Part shown: piece after piece, positions 60,381 through 64,000 of the stretch
How positions within the stretch are numbered: the stretch's first letter is position 1
How the letters are laid out: each line of letters opens with the position of its first letter
DNA from: Gnetum montanum
Lineage: Eukaryota > Streptophyta > Gnetopsida > Gnetales > Gnetaceae
DNA: 64,000 nucleotides
NCBI GenBank assembly: GCA_015680685.1
Contig: MNCI01033485.1
Location: forward strand, 2,239 to 66,238
Direction of reading: 5' to 3'
The notes under the pieces: model-generated
The model's input: only the letters and a program-made list of their open reading frames with translations
Told to the model about the DNA's origin: nothing
Database searches by the model: none
Translations under genes and position numbers: made by a program

Positions 60381-62160
60381 TTTGTTCTTCCATGAGTAGA
60401 CTTACTTGAAACAGAAACACAAGAAGAAAAATTAATGAGTATCTTTAAGGATTTAGGGATCTCTTATGATGTAAACAAAGTCTTAGGGAAAACCCCAAAA
60501 CCATCTCATGCCACTTTAACAAAAATGAAAGATCATAAGGGAAAACAGATTCTGATAGAAGAACTAAGAGAGGTCTTAGACAATGAATCTGAAACAACTT
60601 CCACTAGTTCCTATCCTCACACATTAGTTATAAAATATGACGCACAATATTATTGCTCTAAGTATGATCAATTATTAAAAATTGACATGAATTGACAAGT
60701 AGGTACCAACACAAGAGGTGAAAATAAGTCTAAAGAGAAGGAATCTCAAAAACAAAAGTTTGAACAAGCCCATGGCTTATTACAAAAAATGATTATATAT
60801 CCTTCTTCTAACACTATTAGACTCCAAAATTGGGCTAATTATAAGATTAGTGTAATGACAAGAGATATGATGGAAATCCATAAGCACAATGATAGAATGA
60901 ATCAATGAATGTTGGCCATGAATTCTAAACTAAGGATCATAAAACAATAATGGGTTCCTGAGAAACCCACTACTTTAGGACCTAAACCTAGGATTGAGTC
61001 TCCTCCTTCTAAGTATGGCATACCAAACTGGGGAACAAACATAGATCCCCCAACATCCCAACATAAGGCTTATCCTAAACCTTGCTTTACCAAGGAACAA
61101 AAGAAAAGGGATAAAATAAATGAAAATGAGGAATCTCAATCCATGATATTAGACTCTGAGAATAAATTAGATTCAAAAGAAGAAAATATCCTTAAAATCC
61201 TGAAATGTGTACCCAAAACCCTCAAGAGTATTAGGCCATCTCTTCTAAACCTCTCAGTGAAAGGAAACCAAGGTTCCCCATGGATAACTGTACATTTGCA
61301 CAAAGATAGTAGGTTCTAGATAAGATTATAGGTTTCATAGATAGACAAGTAGTCCTAGATAAAAAAATCTATAAAGCATGCTATATAGAATGTTGTGTTT
61401 AATTTCATAGGAAATCTTAGGAGATGGTGGAATTAGATAGATGCCAACATAAAGAAAAAATTATTAGATAGACCTTCTATGTTTTTTATTAATGCTATTA
61501 CTAAAGAATTCATAGGCCATAAAGAAAATTATATGAAAACATGTAGGGAATGTTTTTTTAGTGCTAGGTTACAATGTATTCAAGATACTAATGAGTTCTT
61601 GACTCAAATGGAATATTGGTATTACATAGAAAAGTTAACTCATGGTAGATCAGCTAAAGAACATCTCATCGAAGCTATGCCTTCTCCATTTGGAAAAAAA
61701 ATATTTACAAGAATTAAAATATCACAATAGAACTTTGGATGATGTCAATTTTAGCTATATTATCCAACTCATCAATGATGTAAACCATGATCTTTGTCAT
61801 GACCTTAGTGTCCAATCTGCTATCAAGCAGGTTAATAAATAATTAGGAATGTATTTTTGCCCCTCTATATGTCTTGAACATAAGTGGTTAAAACCAACCT
61901 AGCAAGAAAAGTGTTGTTGTCAAAAATCATATAAAAATAAATATCCTAAACCTAGAAAACAATATAGGCATAGGCAATGGTAAAAGAAACCTAAAGAGAA
62001 AACCCAATGTATCTTTCATGGAATGTTCAAACACTGCAAGCAAAAACTTCCCAAAGGACAAGTCAAGTGCTTTGTATGCAAAGGTAATCACTTTTCCCAC
62101 AATTGTCCTGATAAAGAAAAACATAGCATGTTAATTTTATTGAACACCACAACCTATCCA
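60381..62160 (+). pseudogene. Coat-protein (gag-like) region of endogenous caulimovirid
   Basis: Fragments in shifting frames: 60435-60695, a lysine-rich part near 60700-61200, a capsid core near 61400-61730 (FIGNLRRWW; AITKEFIGHKENY; EAMPSPFGKKI) and a CCHC finger near 62070 (CFVCKGNHFSHNC, spacing C-x2-C-x4-H-x4-C). This order and the finger match caulimovirid coat proteins, which package the pregenomic RNA. At least five stops lie between 61315 and 61400 alone, so it cannot be expressed as one protein. Confidence 0.7.
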
Positions 62161-62278
62161 AATAATACTATGAGTCTTTAGATGAAGATAAGGTTCCTTT
62201 TGAACCTGGTGACATCCTCATTGAATTTGATGAATATTTAGATTTTAGTGATGCCAATCCTTCTCTTTTATCTAGGGT

Positions 62279-62310
<32 letters not shown>
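62279..62310 (+). repeat. Uninterrupted run of 32 G
   Basis: All 32 bases are G, bordered by GGGT on the left and TGGG on the right. It lies within the linker between coat protein and protease. The proline-rich open frame on the minus strand here is only its complement. Confidence 0.95.
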
Positions 62311-62311
<1 letters not shown>

Positions 62312-62320
62312 GGGTATGAG

Positions 62321-62410
62321 CACAACAGTGATTCCAATGCATATTATTACTATAACATAAATATGCACAGTAGTGATTCTGATGCATACTATTATTACAA
62401 CATGAATATG
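62321..62410 (+). repeat. Two in-frame 45-bp repeats
   Basis: 62321-62365 and 62366-62410 encode 15-residue units HNSDSNAYYYYNINM and HSSDSDAYYYYNMNM, followed by HHTH, the start of a third. The multiple of three suggests expansion while the linker was coding. Confidence 0.85.
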
Positions 62411-62765
62411 CATCATACTCATAGAACAAAGCCACTACCACAAGAACCCTTGTGGTTTGAATGCTTCTTTGACAACCAAATAGATCCTATAGAACATGAT
62501 CCCATGTATAGGATTATCAAATCCAAATTACAAAATTTGCAAGAACAATTAGAAAAACAACCAATAGGTGATATTAATAGGATCATGTCTCTAAAATGAA
62601 GGATAAAAGACAAACAAATGGAATTAGATGAACGTAGATATGAAATAGAAGAACAATGGTAGAAATATCATAACTCTCAACCCTTAGAAGAAGATGAGGA
62701 AGTGGAAACAAACAAAGAAGAAATAAAAGGGGAAGATGAAAAATCTAAAAGGGCTAAGAGAAAAT
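62321..62765 (+). pseudogene. Linker of the caulimovirid polyprotein, glutamate/lysine rich
   Basis: After the tyrosine-rich repeats, the frame to 62599 reads FFDNQIDPIEHDPMYRIIKS and NLQEQLEKQPIGDINRIM, then a charged EEDEEVETNKEEIKGED stretch to about 62765. Stops interrupt it at 62597 and 62660. It connects the coat-protein and protease regions; function is not inferable. Confidence 0.45.
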
Positions 62766-62899
62766 AAATCCCTCTTCTTGATGAATCTTTCTTGAGAACA
62801 CAATGTATATCCCAACTTAGGAAATACTTACAATGAGCTTCTGATGAGTTAGCTACAAGAAGAGACTCAGGTCATGCCTACCAATTTAATTAATAATAA

Positions 62900-63330
62900 T
62901 AAAAAAGAAAAATATTTACCTATTTGTACATTCTATATTAAGATAAATGGTATAAGATCTTATCCCATAGGTGCATTAATAAATAGTGGAGCAAAAGTAT
63001 CTTTAGCCAGATGGTAAGTGGTTCCAACCTACTTATGGGAAAAGAAAGAGAGGACCTATGTTTCTTTCAATACAAATAATGTTCCGATGGGATACAAGGC
63101 TAAACTTCCTATTAAAACTACAGATAATAGGATATTAGCATTAGATGTTTTTCATTATGAAATAAAATCATATGACTTACTAATAGGTATTGATAATTTA
63201 GCTAAAATAGGACCATGCATGATAGGTTCTACCTATGTCTTGATAGGTGGACATACGTTTAACAGGTAGAGTACCTATAAAGGCTGTTTTATTTAGAAAA
63301 AACAACCAAAACCTTGAAACCCCACATGGG
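62900..63330 (+). pseudogene. Aspartic protease region of endogenous caulimovirid
   Basis: The retroviral-type protease signature reads ALINSGAKVSLAR; codon 62982-62984 is AAT (asparagine) where the catalytic aspartate of D-S/T-G belongs, so it is inactive. The downstream flap and second half (GIDNLAKIGPCMIGSTYVLI) follow to a stop at 63267-63269. A TAA lies right after ARW. The protease would cut the polyprotein into coat protein and RT. Confidence 0.7.
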
Positions 63331-63350
63331 TAGTCAACATTGTAGAAAAA

Positions 63351-64000
63351 ATGAAGAATCTATTTGAAAATATTCAAACAAAGCTCCTAACATTAGCTAG
63401 TGATGACCCCACAATCTTTAGAAAGAAAAAGAAACATTGGTGTTGTATTGATCTTAAGGAAAATGTGGAAATAAAAGCTAAAGAATACCATATAAGGATG
63501 TCTCCTTTTCTAAAACAAGAATGTGACAAGGAAATAGCCACTTTGAGAGAAAAGAATCTCATACAACCAAGCACCAACATGTTTGCTTATGCTGCTTTCT
63601 TTGTCAACAAAAGGGCAGAACAAGTAAGAGAAAAAAAAGGTTGGTAGTCAATTACAAACCATTAAATGATATTGTAAAACCTATGCAACATCCAATTCCT
63701 AGTAAAGATGATCTATTCCAAAGATTAGTACATACACATGTATACTCTAAGTTTGATCTTAAATATGGGTTTTGGCAAATCCAAGTACAACCACAAGACA
63801 TGTGGAAGACAACATTTACTATTTATGAAGGGTTATATGAATGGATAATTTTACCCTTTGGATTAAGAATTGCTCCATCTATATTCCAAAAATGTATGAA
63901 CTCTATTTTTAGTGCTTATCCTTTTATCATGATATATATAGATGACATTCTTGTCATGAGTAAAAATCCAAAGGAACATATAGAACATTTAAAAGTCTTC
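63351..64000 (+). pseudogene. Reverse transcriptase of endogenous caulimovirid, cut by window edge
   Basis: Motifs in order: RMSPFLKQECDKEIATLREK, AAFFVNKRAEQVREKKG, NYKPLND, SKFDLKYGFWQIQV, EGLYEWIILPFGLRIAPSIF and YIDDILVMSK (about 63936 onward). The N-x-A-E insertion ahead of the NYK motif and FWQI are typical of Caulimoviridae rather than Ty3/gypsy. A frameshift lies close to an A8 run near 63630. The catalytic YIDD is intact in what is visible; RNase H would lie beyond the window. Confidence 0.82.

Noticed and set aside
62168-62422. Minus-strand proline-rich protein
   Set aside because: The proline run is just the complement of the G32 tract.

Overview
The window is plant nuclear DNA, most probably from a gymnosperm. 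The evidence is wall-to-wall old plant LTR retrotransposons (Ty3/gypsy Tat lineage, a chromovirus, Ty1/copia), a pararetrovirus (Caulimoviridae-like) insertion, a fragment of a PLS-class PPR gene, and a broken fragment of a flavodiiron (FLV) gene. FLV genes are kept in gymnosperms and earlier-diverging green lineages but are absent from flowering plants. No intact host gene, rRNA, tRNA or CRISPR array was found, and almost every coding region carries stops or frameshifts.

Layout. 1-2718 (-): a five-exon spliced gene, open at the left edge, with every splice junction in phase but five in-frame stops; I cannot name it. 3099-6587 (+): a Tat-lineage pol with two RNase H domains, no frameshift and four stops, followed by a ~31-38 bp tandem array (6625-7115) and a putative 3' LTR region with a TATA box near 8840. 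This first ~9.5 kb is visibly richer in G+C and CpG than the rest. 10440-14687 (+): a decayed relative of that pol, interrupted by a contig apparently placed backwards (12519-13418). 15527-21075 (+): an LTR element with a tRNA-Asp primer site and gag but no pol. 22649-28325 (-): a chromovirus remnant with a 3.66 kb LTR, joined to a different truncated gypsy element (28330-31750, -) that contains a 118-base gap. 31751-35100: tandem duplication, PPR fragment, FLV fragment.

35110-50152: a three-level nest. Outer copia-3 (-) is split by copia-2 (-), which is split by copia-1 (+, 36432-42461), a gag-only copia element with matching LTRs, PBS, polypurine tract and a CTTAT target duplication; the copia-2 RNase H frame resumes exactly across the insertion. 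50153-54300: old LTR fragments and C-rich DNA. 54446-57870 (-): a third decayed Tat-lineage pol. 59100-64000 (+): a caulimovirid-like endogenous element running off the right edge, with TATA, tRNA-Met primer site, movement-protein-like region, coat protein with CCHC finger, aspartic protease and reverse transcriptase, broken in several places.

How the parts relate. The three Tat-lineage pols show no recognisable gag or protease upstream, while the adjacent 15.5-21 kb element has gag and no pol; this raises (but does not prove) trans-complementation between gag-only and pol-only elements. The spliced antisense gene sits where gag would be expected in the best preserved pol copy and is the strongest candidate for something undescribed. 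Some single Ns and inverted duplications look like scaffolding errors rather than biology.
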